Origin: a virus
Direction: 5' to 3' (one strand)
Length of the DNA: 45,153 nucleotides
Virus record (IMG/VR): IMGVR_UViG_3300046517_000333
Coordinates: 1 to 45,153 of that record
Shown: positions 22,932-31,630 of the stretch, one piece after another
Numbering within the stretch: position 1 is the stretch's first letter
How the letters are laid out: each line of letters begins with the position of its first letter
Translations under genes and position numbers: made by a program
Notes under the pieces: generated by a model
What the model was told of the DNA's origin: nothing
Seen by the model: the letters and a program-made list of their open reading frames with translations, nothing else
Database searches by the model: none

Positions 22932-23530
22932 CAGAAACCTATTGCGGATGAGATTGCCGTTTTTGCCCGGTACAGCAAGCTGGCATTCGACTGTTGCGGC
23001 TGCTTCGTGCCAGTATTCTCGACAGCCGCCGTTTCTTCCGGCGACGCCTGATTCTCAGCCGGCTGCAGCGAGGTCACGCGCGTTTCAACGATGATGACCT
23101 CGCGCAGCGTCGCCGACACCGAGAGCACGTTTTCATTCGCTGCGTCCGTCGTAACGGCCAGCGTCTTGATCAGCATGTTCTGGTATTGACGTTTCCCCGT
23201 CACCAGATCGAACGGCACGCGCGACGCCTGAATCTGCAGAAGCTGGTTGTATATCGTCTTCGGATCGCCGCCGCCACCGGTGAAGCTCAGCAGGCCACCG
23301 CTCTCGCCGAAGCCGTACCGGACCGTCACCTGTGCCGGATTCTTGAAGGCGTGGTCGGTTATGGCCGCGCCTTGCTCGACCGGATGGTCGGTGACCGTCA
23401 ACTCATCGACATGCGACTCGTCGACGACCACGCTCGGGATGATCCCGGCGATTGACCGGCCCTGCCGAAACAGGACCGTCTGAAGCACGTTCACGCCACC
23501 GATGATCGCGGTATTGCTCAGAATGCTCAT
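22931..23530 (-). CDS. Dit-like tail/baseplate protein, 199 aa
   Basis: The core (residues 30-140) includes DHPVEQGAAITDHAFKNPAQVTVRYG, then YNQLLQIQASRVPFDLVTGKRQYQNMLIK and ENVLSVSATLREVIIV, characteristic of the Dit-like N-terminal domain found in DUF3383-sheath myoviruses after the tape measure. The C-terminal 50 residues are a hydrophilic tail. It probably builds the first baseplate ring at the end of the tube. Confidence 0.82.
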   Translation of the reverse strand: MSILSNTAIIGGVNVLQTVLFRQGRSIAGIIPSVVVDESHVDELTVTDHPVEQGAAITDHAFKNPAQVTVRYGFGESGGLLSFTGGGGDPKTIYNQLLQIQASRVPFDLVTGKRQYQNMLIKTLAVTTDAANENVLSVSATLREVIIVETRVTSLQPAENQASPEETAAVENTGTKQPQQSNASLLYRAKTAISSAIGF

Positions 23531-25383
23531 TGCACCGCGCTCCTCATGTTGCGCACGATTCGCTGGTTCACGCCGTCCTGCTGTGCCGCCACCGCGCGAC
23601 CGGTCTCGTCAGCGCTTCCAGACGAAGCAACGTGGATCGTCGTGCTCTGGCTGATGGTGACCGGCGCCGCCGGAGCGCCCGCCGCGCGCGCGCCGGATGC
23701 CGCTGCGATCTGCTCGGCGCTGTACGGGTTGCGCCCGTTCTCGACCTTGATGATGGCACCCATGATGCCTTGCAGCACCGTCGGGTCATTCAGGTTGAGC
23801 TTCGCGTTCGCATCAACGCCGAGGCTGCTGGCCACAGTGTTCGTGTAGCCGGGCGTGTTGTTCTCGATTGATGGCGCGTAGGTCGAGATGATCGCGCGGA
23901 CCGTGTCGATGCCGCGCTGCCCATACCGGCGCAACTGCGACGCGAGCGCTGCAAGCCCTTGTTCCGCAGTCTGAAAGCGCGCGAAACGTGGTTTTGCATG
24001 TTCCTCGAGCGTCGCGCCTTCTTGGCCCCGATACTCGAGGTTGCCCGGGTTGTTGTTGCGGATGCCGCGCGGCGCCGAAGAACTCGGAACCTCGACAATC
24101 TGGCCTTCGTCCTGATAGCCCGTAGCTGACAAGTCCGCGAGGCGCTTCTGCGCGCTAGGCGTGAGCTTGACGCCTCCCTCGCTCTTTACGGCGTCAACGT
24201 CAGCCTGGACAAATCCGCCGCCGACGTCGCTCGCACTGAGCGCGCCCTTAACTTCTTCCCAGTCGCCGGGGAGCGCCGACCAGCGGCCGGCCCACGCATC
24301 CTGCACCAGCTTGCCCAGGCCGCGCAGCGCATGCCCTAGCTTGCTCAGCCCGAATAGCGCCTTGCCGATCTGCTCTTCCCATATCGACCAGTCGATGAGC
24401 GACTTGCCGCCTTCCTTCCACGTCTTGTAATCGTCGTACAGCGCGAGGAGAGCAGTGCCGAGCAGCGTCAAACGACCGAGCGGCGTCGCGAGAAAAACCG
24501 CATTCAGGACTTTCCAGCCGGCGGCCAGCAGCGCCAGGCTGGCGACGACCTTCTTCGTGCTGTCGTCGAGCGAATTCCAGAAGTCGACCAGCGTTTCGAT
24601 GACCTGCATCGCGCGCAGGGACATCTCCGACACGATGTCGGCCAGCCAGATGATTCCCTTCGTGACCTTTTCGATGACCTCGGCGATCTTTCCAAAGTTG
24701 TCGACCAGCCCCTCGCGGAAGCGCCGGATGGACGCCGTGAGCTGCTCGCTCAATGACGCCGAAATCTTCTGCCCGAGGATCGCGAATGCCGACCCAAGCG
24801 TGCGCGTCTGAACCATGAATTCATGGCTCTTCTTGCTCGCATCGCCGAGATCGAGCCCGGCCTTCGCGAGCATGTCGCGATAGTCGTTACCGAAGTCGCC
24901 AAGCCCTTGACGCAGGGCCATCAACGTCTTTTCGTCGATCCCCAGCGCCTGCGCGTAGGCATTCGCGCGGTAATACGGCATCTGCGCGAACTGCTTGCCA
25001 AGATCCCGAAGGATGTCCGACGTGTCGCGCAGCTGCCCGTTCGCGTTCTGCGTCTGGACGCCGAGGCTTTGAATCAAGCCGCTTGCGCCCGGACTGTTGC
25101 GCATGAAGCGCGCGAGGTTCTCGATGGTCTCCAGCGCGGCGCCCGCGGTCGAACCCATTTGTCCGATCGCAAAGCCGAATGCGCGGATGTTTTCCGCCGA
25201 TGCCTTCGTGCGCTGGGAGGCGAAGTACAGGCGCTCGAGGTTGTCCTCGATTGCCGTGACGCTCGCCAGCACGGCCGACGATGCCGCTGTGATGCCCTTG
25301 ACGAAGGATTCGAGACCGACCTTGTCGATCTTGAACCCGAGCGAAACGAGAAATTCCTTGATCAGTTCGGTTTCAGCGGCCAT
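23527..25383 (-). CDS. Tape measure protein with a C-terminal muramidase-like domain, 618 aa
   Basis: The N-terminal third is helical (LKEFLVSLGFKIDKVG start). About 265-330 contains hydrophobic helices, and the middle is Trp/Lys-rich. Residues about 430-560 read GIRNNNPGNLEYRG...PRFARFQTAEQGLAALASQLRRYG and TYAPSIENNTPGYTNTVASSLG, a known structural-peptidase/lysozyme-like module of phage virion proteins that opens the cell wall during entry. At 618 residues it is short, implying a short tail by the usual length rule. Its start overlaps the small DUF6889-like gene. Confidence 0.88.
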   Translation of the reverse strand: MAAETELIKEFLVSLGFKIDKVGLESFVKGITAASSAVLASVTAIEDNLERLYFASQRTKASAENIRAFGFAIGQMGSTAGAALETIENLARFMRNSPGASGLIQSLGVQTQNANGQLRDTSDILRDLGKQFAQMPYYRANAYAQALGIDEKTLMALRQGLGDFGNDYRDMLAKAGLDLGDASKKSHEFMVQTRTLGSAFAILGQKISASLSEQLTASIRRFREGLVDNFGKIAEVIEKVTKGIIWLADIVSEMSLRAMQVIETLVDFWNSLDDSTKKVVASLALLAAGWKVLNAVFLATPLGRLTLLGTALLALYDDYKTWKEGGKSLIDWSIWEEQIGKALFGLSKLGHALRGLGKLVQDAWAGRWSALPGDWEEVKGALSASDVGGGFVQADVDAVKSEGGVKLTPSAQKRLADLSATGYQDEGQIVEVPSSSAPRGIRNNNPGNLEYRGQEGATLEEHAKPRFARFQTAEQGLAALASQLRRYGQRGIDTVRAIISTYAPSIENNTPGYTNTVASSLGVDANAKLNLNDPTVLQGIMGAIIKVENGRNPYSAEQIAAASGARAAGAPAAPVTISQSTTIHVASSGSADETGRAVAAQQDGVNQRIVRNMRSAVQ

Positions 25384-25552
25384 CTCTATTCTCGTTCAGA
25401 GCCTGTGCTTTCTGCCGATTGATCTCGACGACATCAAGCGCTTCATTCATGCGCGCAATGTCGTGCAGGCCGATTTTGCCGGACAGCATGCTCTCGTACA
25501 GGCACATACCGCGCACGCACGGGCGCATGACCCAGTCCTCACCATCGGCCAT
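25373..25552 (-). CDS. Second tail-assembly chaperone ORF (DUF6889-like), 59 aa
   Basis: ATG 25552 to TGA 25373-25375. The protein has EDWVMRPCVRGMCLYESMLSGKIGLHDIARMNEALDV, matching the small DUF6889 pattern found between the tail chaperone and the tape measure in such phages. Its frame is -1 relative to the upstream chaperone and stays open back across that gene's stop, so a lambda G-GT-like frameshift fusion is possible, though the slippery sequence (TCCTTTTA) is poor. Confidence 0.75.
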   Translation of the reverse strand: MADGEDWVMRPCVRGMCLYESMLSGKIGLHDIARMNEALDVVEINRQKAQALNENRDGR

Positions 25553-25563
25553 AGCAGCCCACG

Positions 25564-26001
25564 TTATGCCGCTGCCGGACTGTTCGCCGTCTGCTTCGCG
25601 AGCAGTCCGGAGATAAAAGGACCGATGTTGTCCCAGATGACCTTCATGGCAATCTGGGTCATGACAGGCAGCTCGATGTCGTCGAACATCAGCGCGCCGT
25701 TACGCCAGACATGCACCCAGTCCTTTCCCTGCTTGCGCTGGACGACCGCGAGGCAGTTGCTGAAGATGTACTCGACGTCCTGCTCGGACATATCCGAGAG
25801 CACATCGGCCACCGGCTGCAGCGCCTGCGCGATGACGCCGATGTCATCGACGCCCAGTTCTTTCTGGCGCTGTGCGATCGAGCCGAACGCCGGCAGCAGC
25901 TTCGGCACCAGAGGCGCGATCTTGCGCGACACGTGCAATTGCTTGAACGTGTCGAGCTTGCCGCTGCGGTACTGAACGCCGTCGATTTCGAATTCGACCA
26001 T
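25564..26001 (-). CDS. Tail assembly chaperone, 145 aa
   Basis: The product begins MVEFEIDGVQYRSGKLDTFKQ and continues HVSRKIAPLVPKLLPAFG; later it has MSEQDVEYIFSNCLAVVQRK. This is the standard pattern of the DUF3383-myovirus tail chaperone located between tube and tape measure. The ATG at 26001 shares a base with the stop of the tube gene (TAATG). It binds the tape measure before tube assembly. Confidence 0.82.
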   Translation of the reverse strand: MVEFEIDGVQYRSGKLDTFKQLHVSRKIAPLVPKLLPAFGSIAQRQKELGVDDIGVIAQALQPVADVLSDMSEQDVEYIFSNCLAVVQRKQGKDWVHVWRNGALMFDDIELPVMTQIAMKVIWDNIGPFISGLLAKQTANSPAAA

Positions 26002-26441
26002 TAGTACGCCCCGAGTTCGGTGTCGATCTTGACGACGTCGAACACCCATTCGACGACGTTGCCGTCCTTCGCGTAGCCCAGATCGGGAATCTTCTTAAAC
26101 GCGGCCGCGCGACCGGTCGTGACATCACCGGATGCCGAGTTCGTCACGGTGATGACGTTTTGCCCCCAGAGCGCCGAGCTCAACGACTGTGCAGTTGCGA
26201 GAGCCATCAGCTTCTGATTGATCGGTGCCGTCTTCAGATAGCGCAGCGTGATTGTTCCGGAGTTGTCAGCATGCAAGCTGTGCATGCCTTCGCCGCCCGC
26301 ACCGATCGTCATCGTGTTCTTGTCGCCGGCGCGCTGAATCGTGATGCCTTCCTCGGCGTTCGCTTGGCCGTAGCCGAGCTGAAAGGCGCCGCCCGGCCCA
26401 ATGATCGAAGCCTGGACATCCATGAAGCTATACGTTGCCAT
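26001..26441 (-). CDS. Tail tube protein (DUF3277), 146 aa
   Basis: The start MATYSFMDVQASIIGPGGAFQLGYG and the GITIQRAGDKNTMTIGAGGEGMHSLHADNSGTITLRYLKTAP region are the clear signature of DUF3277, the tube protein paired with DUF3383 sheaths. It polymerises into the inner tube. It follows the sheath gene by 12 bp. Confidence 0.92.
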   Translation of the reverse strand: MATYSFMDVQASIIGPGGAFQLGYGQANAEEGITIQRAGDKNTMTIGAGGEGMHSLHADNSGTITLRYLKTAPINQKLMALATAQSLSSALWGQNVITVTNSASGDVTTGRAAAFKKIPDLGYAKDGNVVEWVFDVVKIDTELGAY

Positions 26442-26453
26442 TCAGGGCTCCGA

Positions 26454-27935
26454 TTATCGATTGACGTTGATGATGACGTTGGCCGAATGCACGGCACCCG
26501 CCAGCTTGATCGCACATTGATTCGTGACCGCCTTGCGCGCCTCGCGATCCGCTTGCGACTGGCTCGACACCGGCGGCGTATAGACGTAGTAGCCCTTGCC
26601 CAGCACGTCGCCCTGCGTCAGCGCGCCGAAGCCCGGCGAGTTCCACACGCCAGGTGCGATCAGGCCATTTGCCACACCCTGCGCGAGCCGCGCGCTAATG
26701 GTCGTCGCGATCAGGTTCGCGCCCGCGTCCGTCTGCGGCACCTTCGTCGGACTCGTGTAGAGCAGGTTGTACACCGCCGTCTGCACGTCGTTTTGCAGAT
26801 AGTCCAGACCGTGCACCTCGTCGAAGAACGAGCCGTCGGTCATCTGGCCTTCCTGAATGATGGCTGTCGAGTTGTTGTAGTTCACGAAGACATTGCACTT
26901 CTTCGCCTTCAGCGTGGCCGCCTGCGTCTCGGTCAGCGTTTCCGCCGTGATGCCGGGCTCCTGCTTGAACTTCAACGTGATGGTCGTGCGGTTGCCGGTG
27001 AAATCCACCGTGAACGCACGTCCGTACATCGACGTGACCGCGTATGGGCTGGACGTCGAATACTGGGTGAAGGTGCGACGATACTTGGCCGCCGACAGCA
27101 CGTAGGCGAGATCGGTCGTCGACGTCGGGTCGAGCGTGGCCGATGCCTGCGTAGTGATGCCGAAGATACGCGAGGGGCTGGCTGCCTCGATGAACGCGGC
27201 GACCGCGATCTGATCCGCATCGGTCAGGCCGATTGCCGCGATGGCAAGGCCGTACCAGTCGGTCGAGATGTTCGCCATCTGCGTGACAGCGGACAGCAGC
27301 GTCTCCGCGGGAATGCCCGGCACAGGAGCCGACGCGCCGGAAGCAGCGGTCAGGCCGAGCAGCGTCGAAACGTCCGTGCCGGTGCCTGCCGATGCGTAGC
27401 TGACGGTGGACGTCGCGCCGGTCGTCTTGCTGATGATGTCGAAGCGCTGGTTATTCGCGCCCCAGATCACGTTCGCCGTCGTCAGCGCGGTCGCGATGAT
27501 CGCAGCGACTGCGTTCAGGTTCGCCGCGCCGGAGAAGTTCAGGCCGGTGATGTTCTTGACCGTGCCGTCGATCGTGATATTGAAGCCGCCGTTGGTGATC
27601 GCCTGGAAGTTCGCGATTGCCTGCTGCGACGTCGAAAGACGCGCGCCGTGCAGAACGCCGGACGATGCCGTCTGCGCCCACCGGCCGAGGTAGAGCAGCG
27701 CCGGCTGCGGCGACTGCGAGAAGAAGTTGACCGCCGCGAGATACTCGGGCGCGGTCGTGCCGAAATCGTTCGCCACCGCCGAAAGCGTCGTGTACGAACG
27801 GATGCGCTCGTTCGTGTCGATGACCGACGACGAACCGAGCACCAGCAGCGCGCCGAAGTTCCGGACAGCGGCCGCGGTCGGCGTCATGACGATCGACACG
27901 TTGACGACGTCGCTAACGGAAAGTCCTTGGGACAT
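26454..27935 (-). CDS. Tail sheath protein (DUF3383), 493 aa
   Basis: The start SDVVNVSIVMTPTAAAVRNFGALLVLGSSSVID, the YFSQSPQPALLYLGRW-like region, and the C-terminal VNYNNSTAIIQEGQMTDGSFFDEVHGLDYLQNDVQTAVYNLLYTS plus KGYYVYTPPVSSQSQADREARKA match DUF3383 contractile sheath proteins. Its presence defines the virion as a myovirus. Full length for the family. Confidence 0.95.
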   Translation of the reverse strand: MSQGLSVSDVVNVSIVMTPTAAAVRNFGALLVLGSSSVIDTNERIRSYTTLSAVANDFGTTAPEYLAAVNFFSQSPQPALLYLGRWAQTASSGVLHGARLSTSQQAIANFQAITNGGFNITIDGTVKNITGLNFSGAANLNAVAAIIATALTTANVIWGANNQRFDIISKTTGATSTVSYASAGTGTDVSTLLGLTAASGASAPVPGIPAETLLSAVTQMANISTDWYGLAIAAIGLTDADQIAVAAFIEAASPSRIFGITTQASATLDPTSTTDLAYVLSAAKYRRTFTQYSTSSPYAVTSMYGRAFTVDFTGNRTTITLKFKQEPGITAETLTETQAATLKAKKCNVFVNYNNSTAIIQEGQMTDGSFFDEVHGLDYLQNDVQTAVYNLLYTSPTKVPQTDAGANLIATTISARLAQGVANGLIAPGVWNSPGFGALTQGDVLGKGYYVYTPPVSSQSQADREARKAVTNQCAIKLAGAVHSANVIINVNR

Positions 27936-27956
27936 GAATATTTCTCCGCGATCCGG

Positions 27957-28592
27957 TTAAGGGTTGTCGCTGTGATAGTCGACATCAGCCGACAAAAGGT
28001 TCAGAACTGCATACGTGCGCGTGACCTTGCGCCGGAAGTGCAGCGTCAGGTCGTAGCGACGAATCCACTGCTCATTGACAAGATCCGGAGCCGCGCGCAC
28101 GTCGCTCGTGCCGGTGAATGCCATGTCGAGCGCTTTTATCTGCTCGTTGTTCTGCGGGACATACAGCCCGTCGACGAGTTGATGCGCGAAGCCCTTTGCG
28201 TTCGGTCCGTAGAACGAACACAGGACCTCGATGTCTTCGTGCCGAAGCATCACGTCTCGGCCGTTCGGGTTTACCGCATCAGCGGCCGATCCGTCCGAGG
28301 TCGTCACTGCGTTTCCGTCACTCGTCACGACGTCTTGCAGATACGACGATTGGTGCGTGATCGCCGGGCCAGCGTCCATCGTTTGGCTCGACACGCTCAG
28401 CGCGCACCAGTTGACGCTCGCCTCCGGCTGCTTTGGCACGACCGGTTGCCAGCGCGGACGCACAAGCGAGCCGGGAATTCCGGTGATGCCCGCGACCATC
28501 GTCTGGAAGATGGCGTCGAGCGCCGCGTCTTCCGGAGGTGGTCGCGCGTCTGCCGGCGCTAGATAGCCGCCGGTCGAAGAATCGTTCGCCAT
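27957..28592 (-). CDS. Neck/tail terminator protein (LIC_12616-like), 211 aa
   Basis: I start at ATG 28592, just after the stop of the preceding gene (28598). Longer frames upstream lie inside that gene. The core has FQTMVAGITGIPGSLVRPRWQPVVPKQP and VLCSFYGPNAKGFAHQLVDGLYVPQN, typical of the phage neck terminator gp12-like family encoded directly before the sheath. It caps the tail and joins it to the head. Confidence 0.8.
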   Translation of the reverse strand: MANDSSTGGYLAPADARPPPEDAALDAIFQTMVAGITGIPGSLVRPRWQPVVPKQPEASVNWCALSVSSQTMDAGPAITHQSSYLQDVVTSDGNAVTTSDGSAADAVNPNGRDVMLRHEDIEVLCSFYGPNAKGFAHQLVDGLYVPQNNEQIKALDMAFTGTSDVRAAPDLVNEQWIRRYDLTLHFRRKVTRTYAVLNLLSADVDYHSDNP

Positions 28593-28597
28593 GTGAA

Positions 28598-28969
28598 TCA
28601 GCCCGATAGAGGCAAGAGGTCGCAGCTCGCGCAGACAAAGCCCGCGCCATACGTCGAATAATCGTTCACGCTGGTCACGATGTACTCGCTGCCGTTCCAC
28701 ACCACATGATCCGAGTCAACTCCATTCGGGCCGCCGTTGGTTAGGCGGAACACCGTGTGGACGAGAATCGAACCTGAGACGTGAGAACCAGCGGCAAGCC
28801 TCGCGAGCTCAACGCCGCGATCAGCCGTTACGACGCCGACAAACGGGACAGACTGCGTCGCGTTCGTCGCAATGCCATCGCTCCCTACGGTCTGCGTCTG
28901 GCGAATGCAGACGAGCGAATCCGCGAAGTCCGGATCGAACAGGACGTCGCTGACATCGAGTAGGGGCAT
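28598..28969 (-). CDS. Head-closure/neck protein, 123 aa
   Basis: The start MPLLDVSDVLFDPDFADSLVCIRQTQTVG and end GFVCASCDLLPLSG, with ILVHTVFRLTNGG in the middle, fit the small head-tail joining protein usually found between the HK97 gp10-like gene and the neck terminator in these phages. Beta-rich, cytoplasmic. Identification is mostly by order and style. Confidence 0.7.
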   Translation of the reverse strand: MPLLDVSDVLFDPDFADSLVCIRQTQTVGSDGIATNATQSVPFVGVVTADRGVELARLAAGSHVSGSILVHTVFRLTNGGPNGVDSDHVVWNGSEYIVTSVNDYSTYGAGFVCASCDLLPLSG

Positions 28970-28971
28970 GG

Positions 28972-29451
28972 CTATTTCTTACGGATGACGTACGTGATCG
29001 AATTGCGAAGCTGCCCGGTGTCGACGAGCGTGTTCGTGCGCGTGACGCCGCGCGCCGCGCGCGCCGCAAGGGTGCGCTCGGATAGCTTCGGCTGGATGTT
29101 GCTGTTGATCTTCGCGCGCGCGGAGTTCTGGCCCATCATGCCGGCCGCGTGCAACTGCCGCTCAGCCTGCGAGAGATCGCCCGCCAGCGCGCGCTGCGCG
29201 GCCACCTTCAGCCGATCAGCCGCCGGCTTCTGGATGTCGCGCACACCAGGGATCAGGAACGGCCGCGCCGGGATGTTATTCGCCGGTGAGCCGAATTCCT
29301 GCACGTAGCCGATCAGCGCATTCGTTGCGGGATCTCCCGACTGCCGCTCGGTGCTACTGTCCGGCACGCCGATCAGCACATCCTTTGCGCCGAGCTCGTT
29401 GATGGCCTTGATGACGTCGGCCATCCGGTCCGCTGTGATCTTGACTGGCAT
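28972..29451 (-). CDS. HK97 gp10-like head-tail joining protein, 159 aa
   Basis: The features are KDVLIGVPDSSTERQSGDPATNALIGYVQEFGSPANNIPARPFLIPGV, then QKPAADRLKVAAQRAL, a pattern of the HK97 gp10/virion morphogenesis family (VGVP...YVHEFG....PPRPFL.PG). It helps connect the tail terminator and head completion proteins. Confidence 0.85.
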   Translation of the reverse strand: MPVKITADRMADVIKAINELGAKDVLIGVPDSSTERQSGDPATNALIGYVQEFGSPANNIPARPFLIPGVRDIQKPAADRLKVAAQRALAGDLSQAERQLHAAGMMGQNSARAKINSNIQPKLSERTLAARAARGVTRTNTLVDTGQLRNSITYVIRKK

Positions 29452-29454
29452 GGT

Positions 29455-29838
29455 TCAAAGCTGAACGCCGCCGGCCCCGAACATGCGGGCCATGCTCAGA
29501 TAACGAATGCCGTACCCGGTCATGTTAAAGAACGCCTCGCCTTCGTACATCGTCGCCGCTGTGTTGTAGCTGACGCTGACCTTGTCGACGCTCTTCGATG
29601 CAACCGGACCCGAGATACCGCCGCCAGAACCGCCGGCCGCGCCCGCCGTCGCATCGCGCGAGGCGATGGTCAGGTGGTGCGCCGTCAAAAGCTCGATGCC
29701 GATGTCCGTCAGTTCTTCCCAGCGCGCGCTATTGACGAGCGAAGTCGAGACCTTCAGCCAGAGATTGACCATCGAGTCAGGATACTTCGTCGTGTTGGCG
29801 AACTCCGGGAAGTCTGCGCGGAACTGATCGGGTGTCAT
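29455..29838 (-). CDS. Head completion protein (DUF4054), 127 aa
   Basis: The N-terminal DQFRADFPEFANTTKYPDSMVNLWL and the helix ELLTAHHLTIASRDA are characteristic of DUF4054, an adaptor that binds the portal. A Gly/Ser-rich loop follows, then a VDKVSVSYNTAATMYEGEAFFNMTGYG C-terminus. The ATG overlaps the stop of the next upstream gene (TAATG). Confidence 0.88.
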   Translation of the reverse strand: MTPDQFRADFPEFANTTKYPDSMVNLWLKVSTSLVNSARWEELTDIGIELLTAHHLTIASRDATAGAAGGSGGGISGPVASKSVDKVSVSYNTAATMYEGEAFFNMTGYGIRYLSMARMFGAGGVQL

Positions 29839-30077
29839 TAGCCTTTCGTCGGTGCGCGGACGGTTTCGCCCGCTTTGGTGGCGGCTTCTGCTTGCTTCTG
29901 CGCTTCCGCAGCAGCGGCTTCGTTCGTCGCGGCTTCTTCCGCCGCCTCATCACAGTGCGCCTTCGCGAACCAGTGATCGGCGTCCGCCTTTTCCAGCGTG
30001 TCGCCGACGACGTAATCCTTCGTCGAGCCGTCGTCGCGTGTCAAGGTGAAAGCCTTCTTGACGGTGCTCTTTGCCAT
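29838..30077 (-). CDS. Small protein after the capsid gene, 79 aa
   Basis: Residues 1-42 (KAFTLTRDDGSTKDYVVGDTLEKADADHWFAKAHC) form a compact domain like other small phage proteins placed directly after the major capsid gene. The rest is an Ala/Glu-rich helix and tail. It may be a minor capsid or adaptor part. Function unknown. Confidence 0.65.
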   Translation of the reverse strand: MAKSTVKKAFTLTRDDGSTKDYVVGDTLEKADADHWFAKAHCDEAAEEAATNEAAAAEAQKQAEAATKAGETVRAPTKG

Positions 30078-30087
30078 GGCTGCCTCC

Positions 30088-31110
30088 TTAGATGCCGTCG
30101 CGGTATGCGATCAGTTCCGGATACACGATTTCCACGGCGCCGAGGCGGCCGTAGTACGCGACGTACTGGTGAATGCCGCGGAACTGCAGCGGCGTGCGTT
30201 GCAGCGGCACCAGCGGGAAGCGAACCTTGTCGCGCTGCTTCGTGTACGCCACCATGCGGCGCGTGCCGCCGACGCCAGCCGTTTCCAGCCACTTCACCGG
30301 CAGGATTTCGAGCGGCGTGCCGTTGTTCGCCATCGCGATCGAGTTCGCCTTCAGGAACTCGAGGATGCTGACGTTGCCAGCCGTGCTGACCTTCGTCGAC
30401 ACCAGGTTCGCGAATGCGGTCGGCGGAACGAGCAGGCGCGTCGGCACGTAAGAGTATCCGGAAGCAGCCCATGCGCCGGACAGCGTCGAGTTGACGTCGG
30501 CCAGAATTTCGTCGGGCGTCTTGCTGGCCCACAGCGGGGAGCCCTGCGCGCCATTCGGGACGTTCGTCGGCGCGACGAGCGGCGAATTGAGCAGGCCATA
30601 CTGACCGAGGCCAGCGTCGCCCATGTACACCTGTTCGTCGACGTCGAAGTTGTACTTCCAGTTCATCGCCGTGACTTTGTCGGTGTCGATCGGGCGGCCG
30701 ACTTGCATCGACGACGCCAGCTCGAACATCGACCAGCCGAGCTCCATACCCCACGGAGTGACGGGGGTCGGCACTTTGGCGTTATCCACGCCGACGCCGG
30801 TGAGCGCGGTGGTCGTCTTGCCGACCCACGACTTCTTCGAGACGGCGGTGCCGTCCGGAGCCGCGAATTCGGTGCGCGTGAACGACGAGAAGTCGTCGGC
30901 CAGCGTGATGTCTTCGCGCAGGTCGATGTCGCGCGACCACGTGAACGAGGCGAGCGGCGCGTGCAGCGTCGGGTCGAGACGCTCCAGTTCGCCGACCAGA
31001 AATGCGCCGGCGCTGTCGACAGTCGCAGCGTCGAAGGTCTGCATCGCGCTGTCCATCGTGCGAGCGCGGATGATCGCCGGAGCACCAGCGATAACGAGTT
31101 GCTTGGTCAT
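30088..31110 (-). CDS. Major capsid protein (DUF2184), 340 aa
   Basis: The pattern DPTLHAPLASFTWSRDIDLREDITLADDFSSFTRTEF, then MELGWSMFELASSMQVGRPIDTDKVTAMNWKYNFDVDEQVYMGD and a C-terminal LQFRGIHQYVAYYGRLGAVEIVYPELIAYRDGI is that of the DUF2184 capsid family, an HK97-fold subunit. It follows the decoration protein and the protease-scaffold. Confidence 0.92.
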   Translation of the reverse strand: MTKQLVIAGAPAIIRARTMDSAMQTFDAATVDSAGAFLVGELERLDPTLHAPLASFTWSRDIDLREDITLADDFSSFTRTEFAAPDGTAVSKKSWVGKTTTALTGVGVDNAKVPTPVTPWGMELGWSMFELASSMQVGRPIDTDKVTAMNWKYNFDVDEQVYMGDAGLGQYGLLNSPLVAPTNVPNGAQGSPLWASKTPDEILADVNSTLSGAWAASGYSYVPTRLLVPPTAFANLVSTKVSTAGNVSILEFLKANSIAMANNGTPLEILPVKWLETAGVGGTRRMVAYTKQRDKVRFPLVPLQRTPLQFRGIHQYVAYYGRLGAVEIVYPELIAYRDGI

Positions 31111-31124
31111 GTGCTGATTGCCCC

Positions 31125-31616
31125 TTAGATGTTGTAGGCGATTTCGACGTTGCCGGAAGCGTCCGGCGCGCTCATGAACTGAGCATTCGCGACGATCACG
31201 GTGTTGGTGCCATCTGCTGCGGCTTCGATGCCGCCGATGACCTTGGCGCCCGATGGGGCTGCGACGCGCGCATAGACCACGCCACCGAATGCGGCGGTGC
31301 CTGCGTTGACCTTCACGGACATATAGCCGCGGCGAAGGACGTCGCCGGTGCCGGACGTCGGCGGGGTCGTCGAGCCGACGATCGGCGCGATGTTCTGGCC
31401 TTGGAACGGGAACGGGCGCACGAGGAAGCCGTACACCACGCTCGCGGCGTCGCCGGTTGCCAGCGGTTGAATCTTGCCGTTGACCATCTTGATGGGGATG
31501 CCGAACGCCGTCGGGGGCGTCGTGCTGTCGATGATCTGGGGTTCCGTGTCGCTCGGGTCAACGCGGGTGATCATGCCTGCGAAGCCGCTGGGCAGGCGAT
31601 AGAGGTATGCGGTCAT
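31125..31616 (-). CDS. Head decoration/cement protein, 163 aa
   Basis: The beta-rich protein includes GMITRVDPSDTEPQIIDSTTPPTAFGIPIKM and a central VLRRGYMSVKVNAGTAAFGGVVYARV. It has the length and position (between scaffold-protease and capsid) of the structural cement proteins of these phages. It likely trimerises on the capsid surface. Confidence 0.82.
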   Translation of the reverse strand: MTAYLYRLPSGFAGMITRVDPSDTEPQIIDSTTPPTAFGIPIKMVNGKIQPLATGDAASVVYGFLVRPFPFQGQNIAPIVGSTTPPTSGTGDVLRRGYMSVKVNAGTAAFGGVVYARVAAPSGAKVIGGIEAAADGTNTVIVANAQFMSAPDASGNVEIAYNI

Positions 31617-31630
31617 GTCCTAAAGGCTCC

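Noticed and set aside
26160-28562. 800-codon open frame on the + strand across sheath and tube genes
   Set aside because: It is antisense to the DUF3383 and DUF3277 genes, whose protein patterns are unmistakable. The product is Arg/His/Val-rich without domains, as expected from high-GC shadow frames.
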